Shown in pieces: positions 13,919 to 22,034 of a DNA stretch of 64,000 nucleotides; position 1 is the first letter of the stretch; each line of letters opens with the position of its first letter. A program made the translations under genes and the position numbers. Source of the DNA: a virus; IMG/VR virus record IMGVR_UViG_3300036832_001118, positions 1-64,000 of that record; one strand, 5' to 3'. The notes below the pieces were generated by a model. It saw nothing but the letters and a program-made list of their open reading frames with translations. It did not search any database and was not told the origin of the DNA.

Positions 13919-15646
13919 ATGCCCCTTACCAAGAAGGGTCGCAAGATCAAAGCGGCATTTGTCGAACAGTACGGCGAGGAAAAAGGCGAGCAGGTTTTCT
14001 ATGCCAGCAAGAATGCAGGCACGATCTCCGGTGTCGATGTTGGCTGGACGCCTGCGTCGCGTGCCGCTGCGGTCAAGACAAAGCAATCAGACTCGTCGGA
14101 AGAGACCCCCGGCTCGAAGAAGGGGCCGAATGTCAGCACCGATCCGTATCGCGCGCCGCAGCGGCGCGCGGCGCCATCGGCACCCATCGGCACAACAAAC
14201 ACAGGTCCGAGCAATGCGCCCGCCCCTCCACCGGGTCAGCATCTCGGCGTTGCAGAACTTCCGAAACGGAAAAAGAAGCCAAGCTTGAAGCGCGATCCTG
14301 AAACCTACGCGGAAGAGATCGCCGACAAGCGACGCAGGAAAATTCAAGCGCGCGACCCATTCGGGCGGGAAGCCGGAACCTATGAGGAAGAGGACAGCAT
14401 GTCTGATCTGTTTGAAACGGTCGGCGACGCTGCCTATTCACAGCACCTGTCGATGCGCGACACCATCGAGTTGGATCGCAAATACCGCGTCGATCACACG
14501 CGCGATGGGGTGCTCAAAGCGATGCCACGCATCGCTCGCACCGGCATTCAGATTTATGGCGGTGATGAGGTCGGGCGACCGGAAAAGGATCTGGTTCGTG
14601 TGTTGCGCCCCGCCGACGCGGTATTTGCGACCGACGCGGTGCATACCTACACGCATCTGCCGGTCACGCTCGATCATCCCGGCGAGTTGGTCACCACACA
14701 GAACTGGCGCAAATACGCGGTTGGCGATACCGGCGGAGAATTTGAGCGCGATCAAGACGGGAATGTCCTCTTCGCGCGTGTGCCGATGATGCTGCGCGAC
14801 GCCGCCGCGATCCAAGCATTCAAAGACGGTCAGAACCAGCTCAGCGTCGGCTACGAGTGCGACCTCGTCTGGACGCCGGGAATCACTGATGACGGCGACG
14901 AGTATGACGCCGTTCAATCAAATATTCGGGCCAATCACCTCGCCGTCGTCACCAATGCGCGCGGTGGTGAACAGTTGAAGATTGGTGACGATGGCCAAAG
15001 AGGAGACTCCGCCATGAATTTAAAGAACGTCACGGTCGACGGGATCGAGTGCCAGATGACTGACACTGCCGCCGCGCTCGTGCAGAAGACGCTTAAGACC
15101 CTCAGCGACAGCTACGACAAGCTCAGCGACGAGTTCGATGCCTTCAAGAAGAAAAAGGATAAGGACGACGAAGACTGCAAAGACTCGATGAAGAAGTCGG
15201 AGGACGCCCTCAAGGCCAAGGATGCCGAGATCGCGGTGCTCAACAAGAAGGTGGCCGATGCCGAGTGGACGCCGGAGCGGATCGAGGACGAGATCGGTAA
15301 GCGCCTGGACGTGATTGATAAGGCGCGCACGTTCCTCGGCGATAAGCTCAACACCAAGAGCAAGTCGCTCAACGACATTCGCAAGCAGGTCGTTGATGCC
15401 CACATGGGCGATGCGGCCAAGGATTGGGACCCGGTCAAGATCGAGGCCGGCTTTGCCGCCATCACCAAGGACGCCAAGCGTGCCCAGGCTCCCAGCAATC
15501 AATTTGCTGATGCGGTTCGCGCGTTCGCGCAGCCAATGCACCCGGTCAACTTAGGCGATGCCCAAGCAGTCAAAGAGGCTGCTTACAACGAGTACGTGAA
15601 AGACGCCGAGCAGGCGTGGAAGCGTCTCGGCCAGGGCGCGCAGTAA
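13919..15646 (+). CDS. Prohead protease/scaffold fusion (DUF2213 type)
   Basis: The 575-residue protein has three parts. Residues 1-40 (PLTKKGRKIKAAFVEQYGEE) resemble a small stand-alone phage/bacterial domain, followed by a Pro/Arg-rich linker. Residues about 160-365 are the DUF2213-type protease: GVLKAMPRIARTGIQIYGGD, THLPVTLDHPGELVT with a probable active-site His, and LSVGYECDLV with a probable active-site Ser. Residues 366-575 are an acidic, Lys/Asp-rich coiled-coil scaffold (DAFKKKKDKDDEDCKDSMKK). The protease would cleave the scaffold during capsid maturation. Internal starts at 14399 and 15014 may yield shorter products. Confidence 0.8.
   Translation: MPLTKKGRKIKAAFVEQYGEEKGEQVFYASKNAGTISGVDVGWTPASRAAAVKTKQSDSSEETPGSKKGPNVSTDPYRAPQRRAAPSAPIGTTNTGPSNAPAPPPGQHLGVAELPKRKKKPSLKRDPETYAEEIADKRRRKIQARDPFGREAGTYEEEDSMSDLFETVGDAAYSQHLSMRDTIELDRKYRVDHTRDGVLKAMPRIARTGIQIYGGDEVGRPEKDLVRVLRPADAVFATDAVHTYTHLPVTLDHPGELVTTQNWRKYAVGDTGGEFERDQDGNVLFARVPMMLRDAAAIQAFKDGQNQLSVGYECDLVWTPGITDDGDEYDAVQSNIRANHLAVVTNARGGEQLKIGDDGQRGDSAMNLKNVTVDGIECQMTDTAAALVQKTLKTLSDSYDKLSDEFDAFKKKKDKDDEDCKDSMKKSEDALKAKDAEIAVLNKKVADAEWTPERIEDEIGKRLDVIDKARTFLGDKLNTKSKSLNDIRKQVVDAHMGDAAKDWDPVKIEAGFAAITKDAKRAQAPSNQFADAVRAFAQPMHPVNLGDAQAVKEAAYNEYVKDAEQAWKRLGQGAQ
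15001..15016 (+). promoter_or_regulatory. Internal ribosome binding site and start for free scaffold
   Basis: AGGAG at 15001-15005 stands eight bases before an in-frame ATG at 15014, exactly where the protease part ends and the coiled-coil scaffold begins. Translation from here would give a 210-residue scaffold (15014-15646), as with lambda Nu3 inside gene C. A similar site with GAGGAAGAGGA (14384-14394) precedes ATG 14399 at the start of the protease domain. Confidence 0.5.
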
Positions 15647-15677
15647 GGGCCAAGAGAGATCTGAAGGAGTTTAAACC

Positions 15678-16535
15678 ATGACGACTGTACTCCAGACTAC
15701 CTACCGGCCGCAGATCGCGCCCTTTCTGTTGGGCCTGATCATCGACGAGAACGACGCGGAAACCATCACCAAGGTTTGCAACACGGCGGCGGGCATTCCT
15801 TTCGGCGTCGCCGTCAGCCAGGATACCGTCGACAAGAACTGCATCCTTGGCGGGTCGAAGTTCATCGGCCTGACCCAGCGCGATAAGGCGCTGGCGCTGG
15901 CAGCGGTCGATCCACTCGCGGCCATCGACACGCCCAACCCGCTCGATGCCTACGGTCAGTGGACCAACGTGTCGATCATCACGCGCGGCCGCATTGCCGT
16001 GCGCGCGGGCGCCAACGTGGCGGCGTGGGACCCGTTGTTCTACGACCTCACCACGGGGCTGCTTACGAACTTGGTCACGGGCGCTGCGGCGTCGGGCTCG
16101 ATCACGTTCTCCAGCCAGCCGCTTGATGGCCAGACGGTGACCATCCAGGGCACTGCGGTCACGTTCAAGGCGAGTGGTGCCACCGGCCTCCAGGTCAATA
16201 TCGGTCCGACCTTGGGCGACACGCTCGTTGCGCTCGCGGCGTTCCTGAACGGGTCGGCCGACGCTAACCTCGTGTTGATGAAGTATGCGGCCGATCCTCC
16301 GTCGCCGGGCGGCTCAGGACAGGGCAGTGGTGCCAACAGGTTACTGGTTGGCGTCAAAGCCGTGGGCGTGGCCGGCAATGCCTACACGCTTGCCACCAAC
16401 GTGCCGGGGGCAACTGTGTCAGGCGCCACCCTCTCGGGGGGCACAGCAGCGGCCACCGCCATCCCTAGCGGCCGTTGGTACACCAGCGCGCTCGCTGGCC
16501 AACTCGCCGTCGCTTCGCTCGGCATCCAGTACTGA
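15678..16535 (+). CDS. Capsid cement/decoration protein with inserted beta domain
   Basis: The 285-residue product lies between the scaffold and the capsid gene, the normal place for a cement protein. Residues 1-130 and 262-285 form the core (GRIAVRAGANVAAWDPLFYD, then IPSGRWYTSALAGQLAVASL), as in DUF2190-like or gp24-like cement proteins. Residues about 136-258 are an extra domain set in the loop between these parts: ASGSITFSSQPLDGQTVTIQ, then ADANLVLMKY and AGNAYTLATN. The same domain is inserted in the tail sheath at 30908. Binding site AAGGAG precedes the ATG. Confidence 0.7.
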   Translation: MTTVLQTTYRPQIAPFLLGLIIDENDAETITKVCNTAAGIPFGVAVSQDTVDKNCILGGSKFIGLTQRDKALALAAVDPLAAIDTPNPLDAYGQWTNVSIITRGRIAVRAGANVAAWDPLFYDLTTGLLTNLVTGAAASGSITFSSQPLDGQTVTIQGTAVTFKASGATGLQVNIGPTLGDTLVALAAFLNGSADANLVLMKYAADPPSPGGSGQGSGANRLLVGVKAVGVAGNAYTLATNVPGATVSGATLSGGTAAATAIPSGRWYTSALAGQLAVASLGIQY

Positions 16536-16564
16536 TCCTGGATTAGGTCAAGGAGAACACAACT

Positions 16565-17518
16565 ATGCCCAATAACATGTTTTCGGATGCCGGCCAGCAG
16601 CAGGCGATGGGCTTTCTGATTGCTCAGACCGCCTACATCGAGCCGCAAGTCTATCGCGTGAAGTACCCCGCATTGAACTATGCGGAGTTCGTGCCGGTCA
16701 ATTCAGCGCTCCCGGAGTATACCAAGTCGGTCACCTTCTTCTCGGTCGACATGTACGGGCGCGCCGACTGGCTCAACATGCAGTCGCGTGACGTGCCACT
16801 CGCCGACATCACCCGCGGCAAGGGTGAGGCCGCGATCGAGACGGCGGGCATCGGCTATCGCTACAATCTGGAGGAGCTTGGTCAGGCACAAATGCTGCCG
16901 GGAACCAATCTCACGACAGAGCGGGCGACGGCCGCGCGGCGCGCCGCCGAAGAGAAGATTCATAATGTTTGTATGTACGGCGATTCAGTCAAGAATTGGC
17001 TCGGTCTAACAAACCATACCGCGCCAACCGTGATCACCGCGCCGCGCACCTGGGTCGCTGATATGGCACAAACGACGCCAGCTATCAGTCAGATCCTGCA
17101 GGATGTCAATGGTGCCCTCACCAACATCTGGCAGGCGACGTTGACTGTGGAGATGGCTGATACGGTGCTGTTGCCGATCTCGGCGATGTCCTTCTTGGCG
17201 ATCACGCAGCTGCCCAACACGACAATGAACCTGCTGCAGTGGCTCAAGATGAACAATATGTATACGCAGCAGACCGGGCGGCCCATCACGATCCAGGCCG
17301 TGCGCGGGCTTGACACTGCGGGTGCCAGCGGTAACGGACGCATGATTGCCTACCGGCGCGATCCGGAAGCGCTCCAGGTGCCGATTCCGATGCCGTACCG
17401 GTTCTTCCCGGTCTGGCAGACAGGGCCGTTCGTATTCGACATTCCCGGCGCCTTTCGCATGGGCGGCCTGCAATGGCGTCTGCCCGCGACAGCCCGGTAT
17501 ATCGACGGCATCTGCTGA
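16565..17518 (+). CDS. Major capsid protein (DUF2184 type)
   Basis: The 317-residue protein matches the DUF2184-type HK97-fold capsids: ALPEYTKSVTFFSVDMYGRA, the ERATAARRAAEEKIHNVCMY spine-helix segment, NVCMYGDSVKNWLGLTNH, and the ending AFRMGGLQWRLPATARYIDG. Length is normal. A strong AAGGAG precedes ATG 16565, and a terminator follows at 17550, as expected for the most abundant virion protein. There is no sign of an N-terminal delta domain, which agrees with a separate scaffold. Confidence 0.85.
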   Translation: MPNNMFSDAGQQQAMGFLIAQTAYIEPQVYRVKYPALNYAEFVPVNSALPEYTKSVTFFSVDMYGRADWLNMQSRDVPLADITRGKGEAAIETAGIGYRYNLEELGQAQMLPGTNLTTERATAARRAAEEKIHNVCMYGDSVKNWLGLTNHTAPTVITAPRTWVADMAQTTPAISQILQDVNGALTNIWQATLTVEMADTVLLPISAMSFLAITQLPNTTMNLLQWLKMNNMYTQQTGRPITIQAVRGLDTAGASGNGRMIAYRRDPEALQVPIPMPYRFFPVWQTGPFVFDIPGAFRMGGLQWRLPATARYIDGIC

Positions 17519-17549
17519 TCAACTCAGCCAACATCAACCGCTAACCGCA

Positions 17550-17570
17550 CCCGCCGCTGGCGGGTTTTTT
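17550..17570 (+). terminator. Rho-independent terminator after the capsid gene
   Basis: CCCGCC (17550-17555) and GGCGGG (17559-17564) form a perfect six-pair stem with loop GCT, followed by six T (17565-17570). Confidence 0.85.
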
Positions 17571-17595
17571 GTTGCCATCAACACAAGGAGGACGC

Positions 17596-17937
17596 ATGCC
17601 AGGTCACATTGGCGTTCCGCTCGAGGATTGGCGGGAACGTGCGCGTAAGTCGTGGTCGAATGTGATTGCCTACAATAGCCACCCCGTACAGAGCCACATC
17701 ATCTTCGATAAAGACGGATATGGCCAGATGATCCGCGCTGGAGAGCGGCGCGAGATCGCAATGCTCGATGAGGACATTGTCTCGTTGCGCGAACAGCGGC
17801 GACCGGGTCGGCAAAAAACAGACGCCGAGGGCATAATGTTCACCTGCCCACAGCATCCCGTCGTGATCGAGGATGTCCCGGCGCTGCCGGCCGCCAACGC
17901 TGCTGCGGCCGAAGAGGCGCGTCAGCAGATCAAATAA
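17596..17937 (+). CDS. Hypothetical head-tail region protein (113 aa)
   Basis: The gene has a strong AAGGAGG before ATG 17596 and is first in the unit after the capsid terminator. The protein has an amphipathic start (GVPLEDWRERARKSWSNVIA), a middle with IMFTCPQHPVVIEDVP, and an Ala/Glu-rich tail. I do not recognise a family. Its place suggests a head-tail joining or capsid accessory role. Confidence 0.6.
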   Translation: MPGHIGVPLEDWRERARKSWSNVIAYNSHPVQSHIIFDKDGYGQMIRAGERREIAMLDEDIVSLREQRRPGRQKTDAEGIMFTCPQHPVVIEDVPALPAANAAAAEEARQQIK

Positions 17938-17943
17938 AGCCCC

Positions 17944-18384
17944 ATGGTCGCGACCTCACAGGACGTTATCGCCTTCAAAGCGCTGTTCCCGGCGTTGGCC
18001 AAATTTGGCGATGCCGATATTAGCGGTGCCTTTGGCTTGGCCGACGTGATGACGGATGCGAACGCCTGGAGCAATCCCACCACCTATCGCTACGCACGCT
18101 TCCTCTGGACTGCCAACCAGTTGGTGATCATGGCCATCCTGGGACAGACCACCCTAGGCTTGGCGTCGAGCATGAGTAGCAGCGTTGGCCTGACGCCCGC
18201 AGGTCTAGGATTTCTGCGCGACGTCAGGTTTGGCGAGCGTTCCGTGTCGTTCGAACAGTACAGGCTGTTCAATCAGACCGCTATGAACTCCGGGCCAATC
18301 GATGCGGCGCTTGGCTACACGATCTATGGCCTTGAGTACCAAGGCCTGCGCAATCGCGAGTTTCCCGCGGTGCTGGTCGTATGA
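17944..18384 (+). CDS. Head-tail connector protein (DUF4054-like)
   Basis: The 146-residue product fits the DUF4054-like connector pattern: VIAFKALFPALAKFGDADIS, helices through YRYARFLWTANQLVIMAILG, and the glycine-rich end. Such proteins dock under the portal as adaptor rings. Position after the capsid and before the neck genes agrees. The stop overlaps the next start by ATGA. Confidence 0.6.
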   Translation: MVATSQDVIAFKALFPALAKFGDADISGAFGLADVMTDANAWSNPTTYRYARFLWTANQLVIMAILGQTTLGLASSMSSSVGLTPAGLGFLRDVRFGERSVSFEQYRLFNQTAMNSGPIDAALGYTIYGLEYQGLRNREFPAVLVV

Positions 18385-18806
18385 GCACCTGGCGCGGCTT
18401 CGAAAGATTAGTTGATGCATATGACGACCTGTACTTTGGCGAGCCGATCGAATTGCACCCGATGCTATCCGAGGACGAAACCATCGGCACGCCGCAACCC
18501 GATCCCAGCCGGTCGGTGCTCTACTGCATCGGTGTTTATGTGACGCCGGGCTCACGGGCGACGGGTGAGAGTGGCACCATCGCTTCCGGGGTGGCGCGCA
18601 GCGAAGCTGGCATCCTGACGGCGGCCGAGTGGGTGAGCATCACCGAGGACCAACTCGGCGATCCCGCCAAGTGGGGACCGGCGGTTAGCAACTACGACCG
18701 CGTCTACCTGCCCGAACGCGGCACCTGGCACAACATCAACGCAATCACGCCGTCAGCAACCGGACGGTTCAATGTCAATTTGACGAGAGTGCAAGAACCG
18801 ACATGA
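18381..18806 (+). CDS. Hypothetical neck/head completion protein (141 aa)
   Basis: The product is beta-rich with SVLYCIGVYVTPGSRATGES and RVYLPERGTWHNINAITPSA. The ending (TWHNINAI..., then RFNVNLTRVQEP) resembles stopper-type proteins of phage necks, but I make this call from position only. ATGA overlaps on both sides show translational coupling to the connector and the next neck gene. Confidence 0.5.
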   Translation: MSTWRGFERLVDAYDDLYFGEPIELHPMLSEDETIGTPQPDPSRSVLYCIGVYVTPGSRATGESGTIASGVARSEAGILTAAEWVSITEDQLGDPAKWGPAVSNYDRVYLPERGTWHNINAITPSATGRFNVNLTRVQEPT

Positions 18807-19678
18807 GCCTGCTGCGCGCCGTCATTCGCACGACGGCGGTCGGGGCACTTCGGGATCAAACCTGGGCGCAGGAGCGTGTTGCTGATAGCTCGATGATGCC
18901 GATCGCGCAGGCAGTCTACGGCGGTCCGGCGAAGCCATATATCATGGTATATACCGACAGAGACGACATCAGTCCGGTGCAGGCCAAGGCAGAACTGTAC
19001 AACGGGCAAAACCGGCTGCTGCAGTTGACTATCGAAATCGGGGTTGCCAGTGCCGTTCGCGATCCCACCGGTAAGCTCAATATTCAAATTGCCAACACCG
19101 ACGAAGGTATGGAGCTGGCCTGCGATATCGTGCAGGCGCAAGCGCTGGCGGCATTAATCGGCAACCCGCAGAGCATGTGGGGCGACGTGTTCAAGCAACT
19201 GACCCGCAAGGTGCACCGGGTGTTGACGGTGCGCGGCGGCCAGTCCGGGCAGGGCGTCAAGTATTCGGCGCGTCGCGTCATCATCGCGCTATCGACCATC
19301 TTTGACGCCGTGCCCGGCGAGGTGCTGGACACCAACCACCCGATCAACAAGTTTATCGCCATGGCGAACTCAAACCCATTTCTGCATGTTCAGGATACCG
19401 CAGCGGTGATCCAACCCTTGCTCGCTAACATCAATGCGCCGAGTTGGCGCCAGGCGCAGGCCTTCCTCGGGCTTGATACCGAGGCAGCAAAGATCATCAA
19501 TCCTGATGGCACCCCATTGCCGGTGCCGCTCTTTGAGACGCCGCCGTATGATCCGTTCCCGGCGCCCGGAACGCCGGATGAATATGTGCCGGCGACGCAA
19601 GACATCACGCTGATGGACGACGACAATCCCGAGCAAGAGTGGGATCCGCTCGTGCCGCAGTATCACGATTACGACTGA
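18803..19678 (+). CDS. Hypothetical neck/tail completion protein (291 aa)
   Basis: The N-terminal 150 residues are alpha/beta (PIAQAVYGGPAKPYIMVYTD, then NRLLQLTIEIGVASAVRD), like tail-terminator folds that close the tail top. The C-terminus is acidic and Pro-rich (DDDNPEQEWDPLVPQYHDY). The gene lies between connector-type proteins and a second MuF-like protein. Function is inferred from position; no direct match recognised. Confidence 0.5.
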   Translation: MSLLRAVIRTTAVGALRDQTWAQERVADSSMMPIAQAVYGGPAKPYIMVYTDRDDISPVQAKAELYNGQNRLLQLTIEIGVASAVRDPTGKLNIQIANTDEGMELACDIVQAQALAALIGNPQSMWGDVFKQLTRKVHRVLTVRGGQSGQGVKYSARRVIIALSTIFDAVPGEVLDTNHPINKFIAMANSNPFLHVQDTAAVIQPLLANINAPSWRQAQAFLGLDTEAAKIINPDGTPLPVPLFETPPYDPFPAPGTPDEYVPATQDITLMDDDNPEQEWDPLVPQYHDYD

Positions 19679-19680
19679 CC

Positions 19681-20328
19681 GTGATCCACGTTCTGATCCA
19701 AACCGATGATCTTTTGAACTGGGCCGGTTACTTCGGCGAGTTGCCGAAAAAGACACCCGAGGTTCTCGCCCGCGTGCTCAATAATGTCGGCGACGAAGTG
19801 CTGCAAACATCGATTGAGTACTTTGCCGAGAGTACCGGGCTCGACGCCATCGACGTGCGGCCGCAGCTGGAAGTGACCGAGGCCACTCCCAGCAATCTGC
19901 GCTGGGTGATGGATGCCAGCGCCATCGTCCTAAAAGAGTCTCCCAACTGGGAGCGGCCGTGGGACAAGCCCGGTGATAACACGTTCAGCCAGCAGCAACT
20001 GCTGCAAATCGTCACCAGTGGCGACCGTCAGGTCTGTCCGGTGTGCCTAGATGCAGCTGCAAATTCCCCGTACACCGTCGACGACATCAACAAACTGGCG
20101 GCAAAGTGGAAAGACAGAGATTTCCCGGTGCCCATCGGCGGTGAGGCGCGCACCAACCTGATCCATCCCTATTGCCGCTGCCGCACCGTGCCCTGGATTC
20201 AATCGCGACAGCTGAATGTGCAGTTCGCCACCACGCCGCCGACGCCGCCGGTGGTGTTGACTGCGCGTCAGTTAGGTCAGGCCATCGTTACAGAACTCGG
20301 CGCAACATTGAGAGTGAAGGTGCCGTAA
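19681..20328 (+). CDS. Second protein with MuF-type C-terminal motif (215 aa)
   Basis: Starting at GTG 19681, two bases after the previous stop, the protein has a helical first half (LLNWAGYFGELPKKTPEVLA) and then CPVCLDAAANSPYTVDDINK and LIHPYCRCRTVPW. This Cys pair, the SPYT turn and HPxCRC are the same signature as in the MuF-like protein at 13025. The first half resembles a minor tail/head joining protein. It may be a neck protein that has borrowed the MuF end. The stop overlaps the next ATG. Confidence 0.55.
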   Translation: MIHVLIQTDDLLNWAGYFGELPKKTPEVLARVLNNVGDEVLQTSIEYFAESTGLDAIDVRPQLEVTEATPSNLRWVMDASAIVLKESPNWERPWDKPGDNTFSQQQLLQIVTSGDRQVCPVCLDAAANSPYTVDDINKLAAKWKDRDFPVPIGGEARTNLIHPYCRCRTVPWIQSRQLNVQFATTPPTPPVVLTARQLGQAIVTELGATLRVKVP

Positions 20329-21089
20329 TGCTCAATCACTGGGAACAGATCTGGTATCACATCGCCGAGCTGCAGCGGCAGACCGGAAGCTCCGATCGCT
20401 TCGGCACGGTCAAGGAAGTGCAGGGCGACAGGATTAGAGTCAGCTATGGCATCAAACCGGACGGCAGCGAATTAATTAGTGGTTGGCTCTCCACTTCGGA
20501 TCAGCGCGGCGGCAATCGCGAGCGACACAACTACGAGAAGGGTCAGAACGTCCGCGTCAGCGCCATTGCTGGCAGCTTCCGCAATGGCAGCGTGAGCCAC
20601 TGGGCAGAAAGCGACTCATTTCCCGCGCCGGATCATGCCGATGACGTGAATGGCCATAGTGGCCAGACCGGCAAGGCGGCCTTCGCCTTCAACAAGGCTG
20701 GCGGGCAACAGCAAGGCGGCGGCGGTGGTCAGGGCGGCGGTGGAGGCGGCGGGCAGGGCGGCGGCCAGGAAGACTACGGCGAGATGATGATCTTCAAGCA
20801 GGCCGGCCAAAATCCGCAGCATCAGGATCAGACCGGCGATTGGCAGCAGGGTGGTGGCCAGCAACAACAAGGTCAACAGAAACAGAAGCCGGAAGCGGCA
20901 CAGAAGCTCCGGCTGGCCGAGAAGGGCTTCATTACCGGCCGCGTCGGCACGAATGTACGCTTTGCCGCGCACGAGCAAGGCGCGATGCTCCAGTACCAGG
21001 ATTTTACGATTTTCGTCGATAAGGGTGGTTGCTGGGCATCGAAACCGATCCAGATCAAGAAGTGTCAGATCCCGAAAGACGACAACTAA
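20328..21089 (+). CDS. Baseplate spike protein, gpV-like
   Basis: The 253-residue protein opens with an OB-fold typical of gpV/gp45 spike proteins: RFGTVKEVQGDRIRVSYGIK and GWLSTSDQRGGNRERHNYEK, then GQNVRVSAIAGSFRNGSVSH. The middle is a Gly/Gln-rich linker with runs of G and Q (about 120-190). The C-terminus (LAEKGFITGRVGTNVRFAAH, then YQDFTIFVDKG) would form the beta-helical spike. It starts the P2-order baseplate block V-W-J-I. The TAATG junction couples it to the previous gene. Confidence 0.75.
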   Translation: MLNHWEQIWYHIAELQRQTGSSDRFGTVKEVQGDRIRVSYGIKPDGSELISGWLSTSDQRGGNRERHNYEKGQNVRVSAIAGSFRNGSVSHWAESDSFPAPDHADDVNGHSGQTGKAAFAFNKAGGQQQGGGGGQGGGGGGGQGGGQEDYGEMMIFKQAGQNPQHQDQTGDWQQGGGQQQQGQQKQKPEAAQKLRLAEKGFITGRVGTNVRFAAHEQGAMLQYQDFTIFVDKGGCWASKPIQIKKCQIPKDDN

Positions 21090-21169
21090 TACTGTTCGGA
21101 GCCCACACGCCCCCCCACCCCACTCCGGGCAGTGTAGGTCCCCGCCGTCATCCACGGCCCCCAACCCCT

Positions 21170-21185
21170 GGCGGCGGGGGCCGCC
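21170..21185. other. GC hairpin before the gene at 21211
   Basis: GGCGGC (21170-21175) and GCCGCC (21180-21185) form a perfect stem with loop GGGG in a 121-base gap. No T tract follows on either strand, so it is not a typical terminator. It lies 13 bases before the AAGGAG site and may slow ribosomes or RNase. Confidence 0.35.
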
Positions 21186-21210
21186 CCAGCTAACAACAAG
21201 GAGTTGCTCC

Positions 21211-21459
21211 ATGCCTATCTCCCCACAGGAGGCGCGGCGTCGCGCCAAAGAGCAAGCCGCAACTAAAGCACCGGTGCAGACCTACATCATTATCGACGAG
21301 CATTTTCGTCCTAACGCGCACGGGCTCGGCGGTGTCAAGCCGTTCGTGAAGAACGGCAAGCAGTGTTTGGTGCTGACCGAACAGCAAGCCAGATACTGGC
21401 TTGATGCTGGCGCGATCGCGCCCGAGCAGCCCCCGGCAGAGCAGCCCCCGGCAGAATAA
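21211..21459 (+). CDS. Hypothetical protein (82 aa)
   Basis: The product has a helical start (MPISPQEARRRAKEQAATKA), a strand region (VQTYIIIDEHFRPNAHGLGG) and a helix with LTEQQARYWLDAGAI. It ends with tandem EQPPA units encoded by an exact 15-base duplication (21424-21453). The stop overlaps the next ATG. Placed between V and W, it may be a baseplate or assembly protein. Confidence 0.55.
   Translation: MPISPQEARRRAKEQAATKAPVQTYIIIDEHFRPNAHGLGGVKPFVKNGKQCLVLTEQQARYWLDAGAIAPEQPPAEQPPAE
21424..21453 (+). repeat. 15-bp tandem duplication
   Basis: GAGCAGCCCCCGGCA is repeated exactly at 21424-21438 and 21439-21453, in frame, doubling EQPPA at the end of the 82-residue protein. Confidence 0.8.
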
Positions 21460-22034
21460 TGGCTGGCAATACCGTCTCCGCCGTCCTCGACGACATTTAC
21501 TCGCAGACCCAATTCTTCAACGAAGTAAATGCTGTCTGGCCAGATTTGTGGAAGCAGCGGGCGTTTGTCTCGCCCGCACGCAATGGTATGGACCGCAGAA
21601 CCGGCAAACTGCTGCAAGGCTGGGATCATGTGCAGCAGTCGATGGAAATCATTTTCGAGACGCCGTTCCATGAGCGCGTGCTGCGTCGCTGGGTCGGCAG
21701 CTTCGTGCCGCGGCTGCTAGGCGAAGAAATCATCTATCGCATCATCACACGGTTCTGGTGGGCGATCGCTGAGGCGCTGGACCTGTGGGAACCGAACTAT
21801 CGCGTCAAGCGCGTCTATTTCATGGGTAACGCGACAACAACCAATCCGGCGTCGCAGCCGAATCCAGCGCTGCCCGATTTGGTTCGGCAGGGTCAAGTGA
21901 TCTTCCGCAACGAAGGTGTTTATCGGCCCCGCGCCCATCTCGGCGACTTCTCGCCGGAGACCCTTCGTTATTTCGGCGCAATCAGCCAGGGCGGCGGGGT
22001 CTGGGACATCGTCCCGGTTGGGAATAATGGTTGA
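21459..22034 (+). CDS. Baseplate protein W / gp25-like
   Basis: The 191-residue protein carries the gp25 signature: DRRTGKLLQGWDHVQQSMEI, IIFETPFHERVLRRWVGSFV and PRLLGE. These wedge proteins sit at the baseplate edge and trigger sheath polymerisation. An additional C-terminus (VKRVYFMGNATTTNP onward) extends past the usual length of about 110-130. It starts by TAATG coupling and overlaps the J gene by eight bases. Confidence 0.8.
   Translation: MAGNTVSAVLDDIYSQTQFFNEVNAVWPDLWKQRAFVSPARNGMDRRTGKLLQGWDHVQQSMEIIFETPFHERVLRRWVGSFVPRLLGEEIIYRIITRFWWAIAEALDLWEPNYRVKRVYFMGNATTTNPASQPNPALPDLVRQGQVIFRNEGVYRPRAHLGDFSPETLRYFGAISQGGGVWDIVPVGNNG

Noticed and set aside
13504-14301. 265-residue + frame across the MuF and protease junction
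   Set aside because: Arg-rich alternative frame over two well supported genes; no family features.
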